Positions 1-8,246 of a stretch of DNA of 64,000 nucleotides are shown piece after piece. Below the pieces are notes generated by a model. That model saw only the letters and a list, made by a program, of their open reading frames with translations. It did no database searches and was not told where the DNA came from. The position numbers and the translations under genes are program-made. Numbering within the stretch: position 1 is the stretch's first letter; the number at the start of each line of letters is the position of its first letter. The stretch comes from JAKPBU01 sp964425695 (GTDB lineage Bacteria; Pseudomonadota; Gammaproteobacteria; Xanthomonadales; Xanthomonadaceae), in contig CAYRNF010000001.1 in the NCBI GenBank assembly GCA_964425695.1, forward strand, positions 248,001 through 312,000. The letters are read 5' to 3'.

Positions 1-11
1 CCGAGCCCCGC

Positions 12-1565
12 ATGGATCCACCCGTGACCGAGAACGCCCGCCCCAAGCCCGTCGTGCTGCTGATCCTGGACGGCTGGGGCCACCGCGAGGAGCCGGACGA
101 CAACGCCCTGGCGCAGGCCGAGCTGCCGCATTGGCGGCGCCTTTTGGCGACCTGCCCGCACACGCTGGTGCACACCGAAGGCCGCCACGTGGGCCTGCCG
201 GACGGGCAGATGGGCAATTCCGAAGTGGGGCACATGAACCTGGGCGCGGGCCGCATCGTCTACCAGGACCTGACCCGGATCGACGCGGCGATCGAGGACG
301 GCAGCTTCTTCGAGAACGCGCAGTTGCGCGCTGCGTGCGACGCGGCGCTCGCTGCCGACGGCACGCTGCACGTGATGGGCCTGCTGTCGCCGGGCGGCGT
401 GCACAGCCACGAAGCGCACGTCTTCGCCATGCTCGAACTAGCTGCGCGCCTGCAGGTGCCGCGGGTGGCGGTGCATGCGTTCCTGGACGGCCGCGACATG
501 CCGCCGCGGTCGGCCGCGCCCAGCCTGCTGGCGCTGCAGGAACGCTGCGATGCGCTGGGCAACGCCCGTGTCGCCAGCGTGTCGGGCCGCTACTACGCGA
601 TGGACCGCGACCAGCGCTGGGACCGCCTGCACCGCGCCTGGGATGCCATCGTGGAAGCGCGTTCGGACTTCCATGCCACCGATGCGCTGGCGGCGCTGCA
701 GGCCGCATACGTGCGCGGCGAGAACGACGAGTTCGTGGCGCCCACGGTCATCGGCGACGGCGTGCCGGTCGCGGACGGCGACGCGGTGGTCTTCATGAAC
801 TTCCGTGCCGATCGCGCGCGCCAGCTCACCGCCGCCTTCGTTGCGCCGGATTTCTCCGGCTTCGAGGCGCGCCGCCCGGCGTTGTCGCGCTTCGTGTGCC
901 TGACCGAGTACGACGCCCGGCTGCCCGCGCCCGTGGCGTTCGCGCCCGACGACCTGGCGCACACGCTGCCGCAGGTAGTGGCCGATGCGGGCCTGACCCA
1001 GCTGCGCATCGCCGAGACCGAGAAGTACGCGCACGTCACCTTCTTCTTCAGCGGCGGGCGCGAGGCGGAGTACCCGGGCGAGCAGCGCATTCTGGTGCCC
1101 AGTCCCAAGGTCGCCACCTACGACCTGCAGCCGCAGATGAGCTGCCCGGAGGTCACCGCGCTGCTGGTGGACGCGATCGGCGCGCGCCGCCACGACCTGA
1201 TCGTGTGCAACCTGGCCAATCCCGACATGGTCGGCCACACCGGCAACCTGGCCGCGGCGATCGAGGCGGCGCAGGCGGTGGACGTGGCGATCGGCGCGGT
1301 GGACGCCGCGGTGCGCAACGCCGGTGGCGCGCTGGTGATCACCGCCGACCACGGCAACCTGGAGATGATGCGCGACGCCAGCACCGGGCAGGCGCATACC
1401 GCGCACACCGTGGGTCCCGTGCCGCTGGTGTACGTGGGCGGCCGCGCGGGCGCGTGCCTGCGCAGCGGCGGCGCACTGCGCGACGTGGCGCCGACGCTGC
1501 TGGACCTGATGGGCCTGCCGCAGCCGGTGGAGATGACCGGGCAGAGCCTGTTGATCGACGGATGA
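12..1565 (+). CDS. gpmI: 2,3-bisphosphoglycerate-independent phosphoglycerate mutase
   Basis: The 517-residue protein interconverts 3- and 2-phosphoglycerate in glycolysis and gluconeogenesis without a bisphosphoglycerate cofactor, in the cytoplasm. The N-terminal metal-site motif LILDGWGHRE (residues 17-26) and the phosphoserine loop DGQMGNSEVGHMN, with the nucleophile near Ser70, are both present. So is the second metal cluster, with CNLANPDMVGHTG and TADHGNLE near residues 400-450. The length is normal for the family (about 510). The first ATG is used here; a GTG 12 bases downstream is an alternative start. It overlaps the next gene, envC, by four bases (ATGA), so the two are probably translationally coupled. 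Identification is secure. Confidence 0.96.
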   Translation: MDPPVTENARPKPVVLLILDGWGHREEPDDNALAQAELPHWRRLLATCPHTLVHTEGRHVGLPDGQMGNSEVGHMNLGAGRIVYQDLTRIDAAIEDGSFFENAQLRAACDAALAADGTLHVMGLLSPGGVHSHEAHVFAMLELAARLQVPRVAVHAFLDGRDMPPRSAAPSLLALQERCDALGNARVASVSGRYYAMDRDQRWDRLHRAWDAIVEARSDFHATDALAALQAAYVRGENDEFVAPTVIGDGVPVADGDAVVFMNFRADRARQLTAAFVAPDFSGFEARRPALSRFVCLTEYDARLPAPVAFAPDDLAHTLPQVVADAGLTQLRIAETEKYAHVTFFFSGGREAEYPGEQRILVPSPKVATYDLQPQMSCPEVTALLVDAIGARRHDLIVCNLANPDMVGHTGNLAAAIEAAQAVDVAIGAVDAAVRNAGGALVITADHGNLEMMRDASTGQAHTAHTVGPVPLVYVGGRAGACLRSGGALRDVAPTLLDLMGLPQPVEMTGQSLLIDG

Positions 1566-2890
1566 AGGACGCGCCGGATCCGGTGGGCCCCGGTCGCCGC
1601 GCCGCAGCCGCGCGGGCGGGCCACGCCCTGCCGCCGCGCCGCTGGGCAGCGGCGATCGGTGCGCTCGCGCTGCTGCTGGCGTTGCTGGTGCCCGCGCTCG
1701 CGCTTGCGCAAGGCACCCGGGACACGCAGCGCAAGCTGGACCGCGCCCGGAAGGAGCTGAGGGACGTCGCCGCCGAGCGCCGCCGCATCGAGGGCGAACG
1801 CGGCGACGCGGTCCGCAGGCTGCGCGATGCCGACGAACGCGTGGGCGCCTCCACGCGCGCGCTGCAGCAGGCCGAGGCGGCGCTGCGCGCCCGGCAGACG
1901 GAACTGGCCGCGCTGCAGGTGCGTCGCGACGCCCTGGACAAGGCGCTGGGAGCGCAGCGGCGCGAACTGGCGCAGCTGCTGCGCGCCGCCTACGCGGTCG
2001 GCGGCGCCGCACCGCTGAAGCTGATGCTGTCGCAGGACACCGTGGCCGAAGCCAACCGCATGCTTGCCTATCACGGCTACCTGCAGCGCGACCGGGCGCG
2101 CCGCATCGCGCAGCTGCGCCAGGAACTGGCGGGTCTGACGGCGCTGGAAGAGCGCATCACGCAGACCAGCGCGCAGCTGGCCGCCACGCGCGCGCAGCAG
2201 CAGGCCGAGATCGCCAGGCTGCAGCGCGACCGCAAGGCGCGCACCCAGGTGCTGGCGGAACTGGACCAGCGTTACGCGGACCGCCGCGCCCGCGAGCAGG
2301 CATTGGGTCGCGACGTGAAGGGGCTGGAGCGCGTGCTGGCCGACCTGCGTGCCGCGGCGCGTCGCGCCGAGGCCGAACGCCGCGCCGCTGCCCGCGCCGC
2401 CGCGGCGAAGAAGCCCGCTGCCTCCACGCGTTCGTCGGCGCGATCTTCCACGCGCGGCGGCACCCGCCGCCCGCCGCCGCCGGTAGTCGCCAACGCGCAG
2501 CCGATCCGCGTCGGCGGGCTGGGCTGGCCGCTCAGCGGCAGCCTGCTGGCCGGCTTCGGCGGCAGGTTGCCCGACGGACGCAGCAGCCAGGGCCTGCTGA
2601 TCGGCGCGCCCGCCGGCAGCACCGTGCAGGCCGTGGCCAACGGCAAGGTGGTCTTCGCCGAATGGATGAGCGGCTACGGCCTGCTGTGCATCGTCGACCA
2701 CGGCGACGGCACCATGAGCCTGTACGCCAACAACGACGGCCTGCTGCGCGACGCCGGCAGCGACGTCAGGCGCGGCGATGCGCTGGCCAGCGTCGGCAAC
2801 TCCGGCGGCCAGGGCGTCACCGCGCTGTATTTCGAACTGCGCCGCAACGGCAGGCCGGTGGACCCGCGCACCTGGCTGCAGAAGCGCTGA
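1562..2890 (+). CDS. envC: murein hydrolase activator EnvC-like (coiled coil + degenerate LytM)
   Basis: The 442-residue protein has an N-terminal hydrophobic export signal (about residues 28-50, ending ALAQG). A long Arg/Ala/Gln-rich coiled coil follows (about 52-260), then an Ala/Lys/Pro-rich linker and a C-terminal LytM/M23 domain (about 330-442). The M23 zinc ligands are not intact: the usual HxGxD segment reads GLLIGAP and the final HxH strand reads LYFEL. This matches the non-catalytic LytM domain of EnvC proteins. In the known family, EnvC is periplasmic, binds FtsX and activates amidases at the septum; ftsE and ftsX lie about 35 kb away in this window. The start is the ATG overlapping the gpmI stop. 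No separate promoter is evident, so it is probably an operon with gpmI. Confidence 0.88.
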   Translation: MKDAPDPVGPGRRAAAARAGHALPPRRWAAAIGALALLLALLVPALALAQGTRDTQRKLDRARKELRDVAAERRRIEGERGDAVRRLRDADERVGASTRALQQAEAALRARQTELAALQVRRDALDKALGAQRRELAQLLRAAYAVGGAAPLKLMLSQDTVAEANRMLAYHGYLQRDRARRIAQLRQELAGLTALEERITQTSAQLAATRAQQQAEIARLQRDRKARTQVLAELDQRYADRRAREQALGRDVKGLERVLADLRAAARRAEAERRAAARAAAAKKPAASTRSSARSSTRGGTRRPPPPVVANAQPIRVGGLGWPLSGSLLAGFGGRLPDGRSSQGLLIGAPAGSTVQAVANGKVVFAEWMSGYGLLCIVDHGDGTMSLYANNDGLLRDAGSDVRRGDALASVGNSGGQGVTALYFELRRNGRPVDPRTWLQKR

Positions 2891-3017
2891 GGCTGCCACG
2901 TGGGCGTGGTTGGCCCTCCTGGGCGCGCGGCCGGCCTGCATAATCGGGCGAACCCGGCGCGCGGGCCGCGGTCCAAACCGGTTCCGCCACGCCGCCGTCC
3001 CAACGGAGTCCGCCTGC

Positions 3018-4463
3018 ATGCCGTCCGCCACCCGCCTTTCCGCGCTGCTGTTGCTGGGCCTGAGCGGCATCGCCCCGTATGCGCTGGCGCAGCAGCCGCC
3101 TGCGCCGCCCGCGCAGGGCGAGCCCGCGCCTGCCCCCACGCCGACGCCCGCGCCGACGCCCGCCCAGCCACCCGCCCAGCCACCCGCCGCCGCGCCTGAG
3201 CAGTCCGAAACGCTTCCGGACATCGCCCCCAGCGACGACCCCGACGCCGCCGAGAGCGCCGCCACCAAGGTGCCGCTGGACGAGATCCGCCGCTACGTGG
3301 CGGTCTACAACGCGGTCAAGGATGCGTACGTGGATCCGGTGGACGACAAGGCGCTGATGCAGTCGGCCATCAAGGGCCTGTTGCTGGACCTGGATCCGCA
3401 CAGCGCCTACCTGGTGCGCCAGGACGCCGAGGCCTACGAGGAAGGCAGCAACGGCGCCTACGACGGCATCGGCGTGGAAGTGCTGCAGCAGCCCGACGGC
3501 ACGGTGAAGATCATCGCGCCCATCGACGACACGCCGGCGCAGCGCGCGGGGCTGAAGTCCGGCGACGTGGTGATCGCGGTCGACGGCAAGCCGCTGCAAC
3601 CGGGCGACAACGAAGGCCAGGGTCCCCTGCGCGGCAAGCCGGGCAGCGCCGTGGTGCTGACCATCGTGCGCGAAGGCACGCCGCGCCCGTTCGACGTGAC
3701 CGTGCAGCGCGACACCATCCGCGTGGCCAGCGTGCGTTCGCGCATGCTCGAGCCCGGCTACGGCTACACGCGCATCGCCCAGTTCCAGGCCGACACCGCC
3801 GCCGACTTCGAAAAGCAGCTCGCGCGTTTGAAAGAGCAGTCCGGCGGGCGCCTGCGCGGCCTGGTCATCGACCTGCGCAGCAACCCCGGCGGCCTGCTGA
3901 CCTCCGCGGTGCAGATCGCGGACGACCTGCTGGAGTCCGGCAGGATCGTCAGCACCAAGGGCCGCGTGCCGATCAGCGATGCCGAATTCGGCGCGACGCC
4001 GGGCGACCGCATGGACGGCGCGCCGGTGGTGGTGCTGGTGGATGCCGGCTCGGCCAGCGCGTCCGAGGTGCTGGCCGGCGCGCTGCGCGACAACGGCCGC
4101 GCACGCGTGGTCGGCAGCCGCACCTTCGGCAAGGGCTCGGTGCAAACCCTGCTGCCGCTGGACAACGGCGACTCGGTCAAGCTCACCACCGCGCGCTACT
4201 ACACGCCCAGCGGCAAATCGATCCAGGCGCTGGGCATCGTCCCGGACGTGGTGGTGCAGCCCGACCGGCCGGCCACGCTGGCATCGGGTGCGCAGCGCTA
4301 TTCCGAAGCCGCTTTGGCCGGGCACCTGCAGGGCGAGGATGGCGAGGCCGGCAGCAATGCCGGCGACGTGCTCGAAGGCGAGGCGCCCGTGGCCGCCGCC
4401 CTGGCCGAGCTCAAGAAGCAGGTGGCGGCCGCGCCGCGCGCGGACGCCCCACGGCGCGACTGA
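3018..4463 (+). CDS. ctpA: S41 family C-terminal processing peptidase
   Basis: The 481-residue periplasmic serine protease has a signal peptide (about residues 1-24) and a low-complexity Pro/Ala/Thr linker (about 26-60) built from short DNA repeats. A PDZ domain follows (about 150-230), then the S41 catalytic domain. The catalytic Ser is in GSASASE (about Ser347) and the catalytic Lys in TFGKGS (about Lys372), giving the Ser-Lys dyad. NPGGLL and YYTPSGKSI are typical S41 segments. Family members trim C-termini of envelope proteins and regulate murein hydrolases, which fits its place behind gpmI-envC. The start chosen is the ATG immediately before the signal peptide. The 127-base gap from envC contains a CATAAT hexamer (2939-2944) that could be a -10 element. 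Confidence 0.93.
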   Translation: MPSATRLSALLLLGLSGIAPYALAQQPPAPPAQGEPAPAPTPTPAPTPAQPPAQPPAAAPEQSETLPDIAPSDDPDAAESAATKVPLDEIRRYVAVYNAVKDAYVDPVDDKALMQSAIKGLLLDLDPHSAYLVRQDAEAYEEGSNGAYDGIGVEVLQQPDGTVKIIAPIDDTPAQRAGLKSGDVVIAVDGKPLQPGDNEGQGPLRGKPGSAVVLTIVREGTPRPFDVTVQRDTIRVASVRSRMLEPGYGYTRIAQFQADTAADFEKQLARLKEQSGGRLRGLVIDLRSNPGGLLTSAVQIADDLLESGRIVSTKGRVPISDAEFGATPGDRMDGAPVVVLVDAGSASASEVLAGALRDNGRARVVGSRTFGKGSVQTLLPLDNGDSVKLTTARYYTPSGKSIQALGIVPDVVVQPDRPATLASGAQRYSEAALAGHLQGEDGEAGSNAGDVLEGEAPVAAALAELKKQVAAAPRADAPRRD

Positions 4464-4574
4464 CCCGCCGACCGCGCGGGCGGCGCGGGCGGGGCGTTCG
4501 TGCGTGCGGTCCGGCAGTCCCCGGGCGGGGGCGTGGACCCAGACAGGCCCGGATCCACGCAGCCGCAACGCCGG

Positions 4575-5093
4575 TCAGTGCCCGTGGCCCAGCTGTCCGC
4601 GGACTTCGCCCCCGGGGAACGTGGCCGAGTGCACGTTGATGTACGCGGCCCCCGCGCGGATGGCGCGCACCAGTTCCGCGAATTCGCCAGCCGCCACGCC
4701 CTGTCCCGTGGGGCCCACCACGTTGGCCGCGGTGAGCACGCCGCTGACGCGCGCCGGTGCCGGACCGCAGGTCGGGGCCAGACCGGTGGGATCCGGATTG
4801 GTCGCGGTCTGGCACAGGAACACGCTGATCCCGCCATTGGTGTGGCGCTGGCCGATGTGGATGTGGGCCTGGCGCACGTCGCCCTGCAGCGCCTCGTAGC
4901 GCAGTTCGTAGCGGATGCTGCCGCCACCGCGGTCGATGTCGGCCACGAACCTGCCGCGCGCGGCGCTGGATACCGACGGCACCTCGTGGAAGCCGTGCAG
5001 CGGCACGACCACCTGTTCGGCGCGCGTCAGCGCAGGCACGGCCAGCAACGCGCACGCCAACAGCGTGCGCCCGGTCAGGGCGTCGGGTTTCAT
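4575..5093 (-). CDS. CHRD domain-containing secreted protein
   Basis: The 172-residue protein has a clear signal peptide (residues 1-25, ending ALTRA). One CHRD domain follows, with the typical opening VPLHGFHEVPSV and the segments YELRYEAL and HIHIGQ. The end is FPGGEVRGQLGHGH. CHRD domains were first described in chordin and also occur in small bacterial secreted proteins whose role is largely unknown. A GAGG Shine-Dalgarno sequence sits just upstream of the ATG at 5093, supporting this start. The gene is convergent with ctpA and probably monocistronic. A CTAGCGT element about 50 bases upstream could be its -10. The family call is firm; the function is not known. Confidence 0.85.
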   Translation of the reverse strand: MKPDALTGRTLLACALLAVPALTRAEQVVVPLHGFHEVPSVSSAARGRFVADIDRGGGSIRYELRYEALQGDVRQAHIHIGQRHTNGGISVFLCQTATNPDPTGLAPTCGPAPARVSGVLTAANVVGPTGQGVAAGEFAELVRAIRAGAAYINVHSATFPGGEVRGQLGHGH

Positions 5094-5257
5094 GTCAACC
5101 TCGCAGGCGCCGCAGGCGGCGCAGACAGCGGATCCCCTGCCGCCGACGCTAGGCCTGGATTCGTTGGATGCAGGTGAAATCCGCCGCCGTGGTGCGCGCC
5201 TTCCGACGGACGGGGCGCCCGCGATGTCCGGGTACGCGCTGCGGCGCGCGCGCGCGG

Positions 5258-5431
5258 TCAGGCTGCGAAGACCCGCCTGGCGATCCAGGCGCCCGCCGCC
5301 AGCACGCCCGCCCAGAACAGCAGGCCCACCGCGATGCAGGCGGTGTCGGACGGGTCGGCGCGCGGGCGCAGCACGCGGATAAGGGCGCTGCCGGTCCGCT
5401 CGACCAGCACTTCGGCTACGAATCCGAACAC
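5258..5431 (-). CDS. small single-pass membrane protein (57 aa, GTG start)
   Basis: This short frame begins with GTG at 5431, preceded by a perfect GGAGG (complement of 5441-5445) at nine-base spacing. It encodes 57 residues: an amphipathic N-terminus (VFGFVAEVLVERTG), a basic stretch, then one hydrophobic helix (about residues 31-50, AVGLLFWAGVLAAGAW), and ends IARRVFAA. The strong ribosome site, membrane helix and positive-inside flank support a real gene. It lies between the CHRD gene and the DUF1820 gene on the same strand. I do not recognise a family. Its role is unknown. Confidence 0.6.
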   Translation of the reverse strand: MFGFVAEVLVERTGSALIRVLRPRADPSDTACIAVGLLFWAGVLAAGAWIARRVFAA

Positions 5432-5503
5432 CGGCGCGCGCCTCCCATGCCCGGCCCGGCGCCCACGCGCCCGCCCTTGCGCCGCGTCCGCGCCATCGGT
5501 GGC

Positions 5504-5824
5504 CTAGCGCGGCTTGGCCGGCATCGGGAACGGCGTCACCACCGCCTCGCCGGTGGCCGCATCGCGGATCGCGGACTGGCCCTTCTTCTCCACTTCCTCC
5601 ACGCGCACGATGCTCTGCATCGGCAGGTGCAGTACCCGGGTATTGCCGAACTCGTCGCGCAGGCGCTCTTCGGTGGGATCCACCACCACGCCGGTGTTGA
5701 CGTCGAACACCAGGTCCGCCACCTCGGTGAAGCCCCACAGCGCGCCGCTGGACACGCGGTGCGCGTACAGCTCGTAGACCTTGCCGTGGTTGAGGAAGGT
5801 CACCTTGTAGAGCGTTTTCGCCAT
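5504..5824 (-). CDS. DUF1820 family protein
   Basis: The 106-residue cytoplasmic protein begins MAKTLYKVTFLNHGKVYELYA and contains SGALWGFTEVADLVFD. These are characteristic of DUF1820, a small family found in gammaproteobacteria whose molecular function is unknown. Full length. There is no Shine-Dalgarno sequence. Instead a TATACT hexamer sits exactly six bases before the ATG, so the transcript is probably leaderless. It lies downstream of the rhomboid gene on the same strand but appears to have its own promoter. Confidence 0.9.
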   Translation of the reverse strand: MAKTLYKVTFLNHGKVYELYAHRVSSGALWGFTEVADLVFDVNTGVVVDPTEERLRDEFGNTRVLHLPMQSIVRVEEVEKKGQSAIRDAATGEAVVTPFPMPAKPR

Positions 5825-5830
5825 GGCCGG

Positions 5831-5836
5831 AGTATA
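5831..5836 (-). promoter_or_regulatory. putative -10 (TATACT) of a leaderless DUF1820 transcript
   Basis: Read on the minus strand, CCTATACT is followed by CCGGCC and then the ATG at 5824. With the hexamer at -12 to -7, the A of ATG is +1. TATACT matches TATAAT at five of six positions. No convincing -35 is seen. Confidence 0.5.
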
Positions 5837-5870
5837 GGGCGCGACAGCGCGCGCGCCGTGCGCGGGGACG

Positions 5871-6563
5871 CTAGTAGCCGCGTTTGCGCCGCAACCGCCG
5901 CGCGATCGCCCCCCGCACTGCCAGCGCGAACAGCACGCCGAACGCGAACCCGGTGACGTGCGCGCTCCACGCGATCTCGCCGAACGCAGGCCCGATGTAG
6001 GCGAACCCGATCTGCAACAGCACCCAGATGCCGATCAGCAGCGACGCCGGCGCGCGCACGAACTCCAGGAACAGGCCCAGCGGCAGCACCACGCCCAGCC
6101 GCGCGCGCGGGAACAGCAGCAGGTACGCGCCGATCACCGCCGACACCGCCCCGGATGCGCCCACGATCAACCGGTCCGGCGCACCGGACACCAGCACCGC
6201 CGCCAGGTTGGAGAACGCACCGCCCAGCAGGAACAGCACCAGGAACCGCCATGCGCCCATGGTGCGTTCCGCCGGCAGGCCGAACACCAGCAGGAACGCC
6301 AGGTTCCCCAGCAGGTGCGCCCAGTCCGTGTGCAGGAACAGGGCGGTGAACAGGCGCAGCGCGGACCCGTCGCGGATCGCGCGCAGCCACGCATCGGGGC
6401 TGTCGGGGCCGCGCCCCAGCGCGCCCCAATCCAGCAGCAGCGCGCGCTGCGCGGCTTCCGGCTGGTTGCTGGCCCAGATGAACAGGGCAGCCGACACCAC
6501 CAGCAGCAAAGGCGTGGCCCAGCGCGGGGTGGACTGCTCGCGGGTGGGCAGGGCGACGAACAT
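5871..6563 (-). CDS. rhomboid family intramembrane serine protease
   Basis: The 230-residue integral membrane protein has about six hydrophobic helices. The rhomboid active site is intact: GASG with nucleophile Ser137, and AHVTGF with catalytic His202. The conserved HLLGN (83-87), the loop/helix-2 signature, is also present. These proteases cleave transmembrane segments in the inner membrane; the substrate cannot be told from the sequence. A basic C-terminus (RRLRRKRGY) suggests a cytoplasmic end. The start has no Shine-Dalgarno sequence but has a TAGCCT element exactly six bases upstream, predicting a leaderless mRNA. Confidence 0.92.
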   Translation of the reverse strand: MFVALPTREQSTPRWATPLLLVVSAALFIWASNQPEAAQRALLLDWGALGRGPDSPDAWLRAIRDGSALRLFTALFLHTDWAHLLGNLAFLLVFGLPAERTMGAWRFLVLFLLGGAFSNLAAVLVSGAPDRLIVGASGAVSAVIGAYLLLFPRARLGVVLPLGLFLEFVRAPASLLIGIWVLLQIGFAYIGPAFGEIAWSAHVTGFAFGVLFALAVRGAIARRLRRKRGY

Positions 6564-6569
6564 GGATAC

Positions 6570-6575
6570 AGGCTA
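6570..6575 (-). promoter_or_regulatory. putative -10 (TAGCCT) of a leaderless rhomboid transcript
   Basis: On the minus strand GCTAGCCT is followed by GTATCC and the ATG at 6563. The six-base spacing puts +1 on the start codon. No -35 is evident. Confidence 0.4.
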
Positions 6576-6638
6576 GCGCGTGGCCGCGCCGCGGGATCGG
6601 GACGGCGTCACGAACGTTATGTTCCGGTGAAACGCGGC

Positions 6639-6644
6639 TACAAT
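6639..6644 (+). promoter_or_regulatory. putative -10 (TACAAT) upstream of the FadL-like porin
   Basis: GGCTACAAT is a good -10 hexamer of the GCTANNNT type seen repeatedly in this window. It predicts a leader of about 100 bases before the ATG at 6754. A weak TTATGT 16 bases upstream may serve as -35. Confidence 0.45.
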
Positions 6645-6753
6645 CGCATACGGAGACGTACGCTGGGGAGGGACTCCGGCACGCGTCCGGCGAAGGCGCG
6701 CAAGCGGCTTCGCAACGTCCGGAACCACACTCGTACCGATGGAGAAACGCCCC

Positions 6754-8136
6754 ATGCAGTTCGCTTCACGCGTGACCCAGATTTCCGCCCTGGCACTCGG
6801 CATCGCCGGCGCCCTGGCGTGCGGCCAGGCCCAGGCCTCCGGCTTCCAGCTCAAGGAAAACAGCGTCAAGGCCACCGGCCGCGCCTACGCCGGCTCCGCC
6901 GCCGCCGCGGGCGATGCCTCGGTGGTGATCAACAACCCGGCCGCGATGACCCTGTTCGACACCACCACCGTCCAGGCCGACGTGCACGCGATCGACCTGT
7001 CGTACGAGCTGGACTCCACCGGTACCGACGCCTTCGGCCGTCCGCTCACCGGCGGCGACGGCGGCAACGCCGGCGGCGTGGCCGCGGTGCCGGCGACCTC
7101 GGCGATCATCCCGATCGGCGATACCGGCCTGACCTTCGGCGCCGCGATCAGCGCGCCCTTCGGCCTGAAGACCGAATACGACCGCGACTGGCGCGGCCGC
7201 TACCACGCGGTCGAGTCCGACGTGAAGATCGTGGACCTGACGCTGGCCCTGTCGCTGGACATCACCGACCGCTTCAGCGTCGGCGCAGGCGCCATCCTGG
7301 AGCACGCCGAAGTCACGCTGTCCAACGCCATCGATTTCGGGTCGGCCGTGTGCCGCCCCAGCGCCGCCACCGGCGGCCGTCCGCCGGCGTTCTGCCTGCC
7401 GCTGGGCAGCGGGACCTATGGTCCGCAACAGAACGACGGTTTCGCCACCGTCCAGGGCGACGACAACAGCTTCGGCTGGACCGCCGGCCTGCATTGGCGT
7501 CCCACGGACACCCTGTCGATCGGCCTGTCGCACCGCTCGGAGATCGACCACGAGCTCGAGGGTGACGCCGAATTCGAGGTGCCGGCCAACGTGGTCCCGC
7601 TGCTGGGCGGCCCGAACCGGACCACCTTCCGCGACACCGGCGTCATCGCCAAGCTCACCACGCCCAGCATCACCACGCTGAGCGCAGCCTGGCAGGTCAC
7701 CGATGCGTTCTCGCTGATGGGCGACATCTCCGCGACCGACTGGCACTCGCTGGAAGAGATCAACATCGATTACCAGAGCCCGAGCACCCAGCCCAACTCG
7801 GTGGAAGACTTCGCCTGGGAAGACACCATGTTCTACTCGATCGGCGCCGAGTACGCGCTGAGCGACGCGTTCACCCTGCGCGCCGGCCTTGCGTACGACG
7901 AAACGCCGGTGCAGGACGAGACCCGCACGCCGCGCCTGCCCGACAACGACCGCAACTGGTACTCCGTTGGCCTGACCTGGAACGCCAGCGAAGCCATGGA
8001 AATCAGCGCGGCCTACACCCGCATCATGGTCGACGACCCGGAGCTGGACGTGGTGTCGAGCAGCGGTTCGCGCCTGGTGGGCGAAGCGGAAGGCCATGCC
8101 AACCTGTTCGGCATCTCGGCGCAGTACAAGTTCTGA
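6754..8136 (+). CDS. OmpP1/FadL family outer-membrane transporter
   Basis: The 460-residue outer-membrane beta-barrel is of the long-chain fatty acid/hydrophobic compound transporter family. The signal peptide ends QAQA and the mature protein starts SGFQLKENSVKATGRAYAG, the typical FadL N-terminal plug. NNPAAM (near residues 65-70) corresponds to the conserved NPA motif. The protein ends in an aromatic residue (AQYKF), as barrels recognised by BamA do. The start is placed at the second in-frame ATG because GGAGAAA lies nine bases upstream of it; the earlier ATG (6739) overlaps that ribosome site. The substrate is inferred only from the family. Confidence 0.92.
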   Translation: MQFASRVTQISALALGIAGALACGQAQASGFQLKENSVKATGRAYAGSAAAAGDASVVINNPAAMTLFDTTTVQADVHAIDLSYELDSTGTDAFGRPLTGGDGGNAGGVAAVPATSAIIPIGDTGLTFGAAISAPFGLKTEYDRDWRGRYHAVESDVKIVDLTLALSLDITDRFSVGAGAILEHAEVTLSNAIDFGSAVCRPSAATGGRPPAFCLPLGSGTYGPQQNDGFATVQGDDNSFGWTAGLHWRPTDTLSIGLSHRSEIDHELEGDAEFEVPANVVPLLGGPNRTTFRDTGVIAKLTTPSITTLSAAWQVTDAFSLMGDISATDWHSLEEINIDYQSPSTQPNSVEDFAWEDTMFYSIGAEYALSDAFTLRAGLAYDETPVQDETRTPRLPDNDRNWYSVGLTWNASEAMEISAAYTRIMVDDPELDVVSSSGSRLVGEAEGHANLFGISAQYKF

Positions 8137-8158
8137 TCCAACGCACGATGGTTGTACG

Positions 8159-8187
8159 AAAAAGCCCCGCTCTCGCGGGGCTTTTTC
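8159..8187. terminator. Rho-independent terminator, probably bidirectional
   Basis: The stem is AAAAAGCCCCGC / GCGGGGCTTTTTC around a TCTC loop, with T runs on both strands. It lies between the convergent porin and putA genes and can serve both. Confidence 0.9.
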
Positions 8188-8246
8188 TTTGCGGCGACTA
8201 CATCGCGCGGATGGTTGCGCGGGCGGGCCGCAACCCGCCTTGCGCT

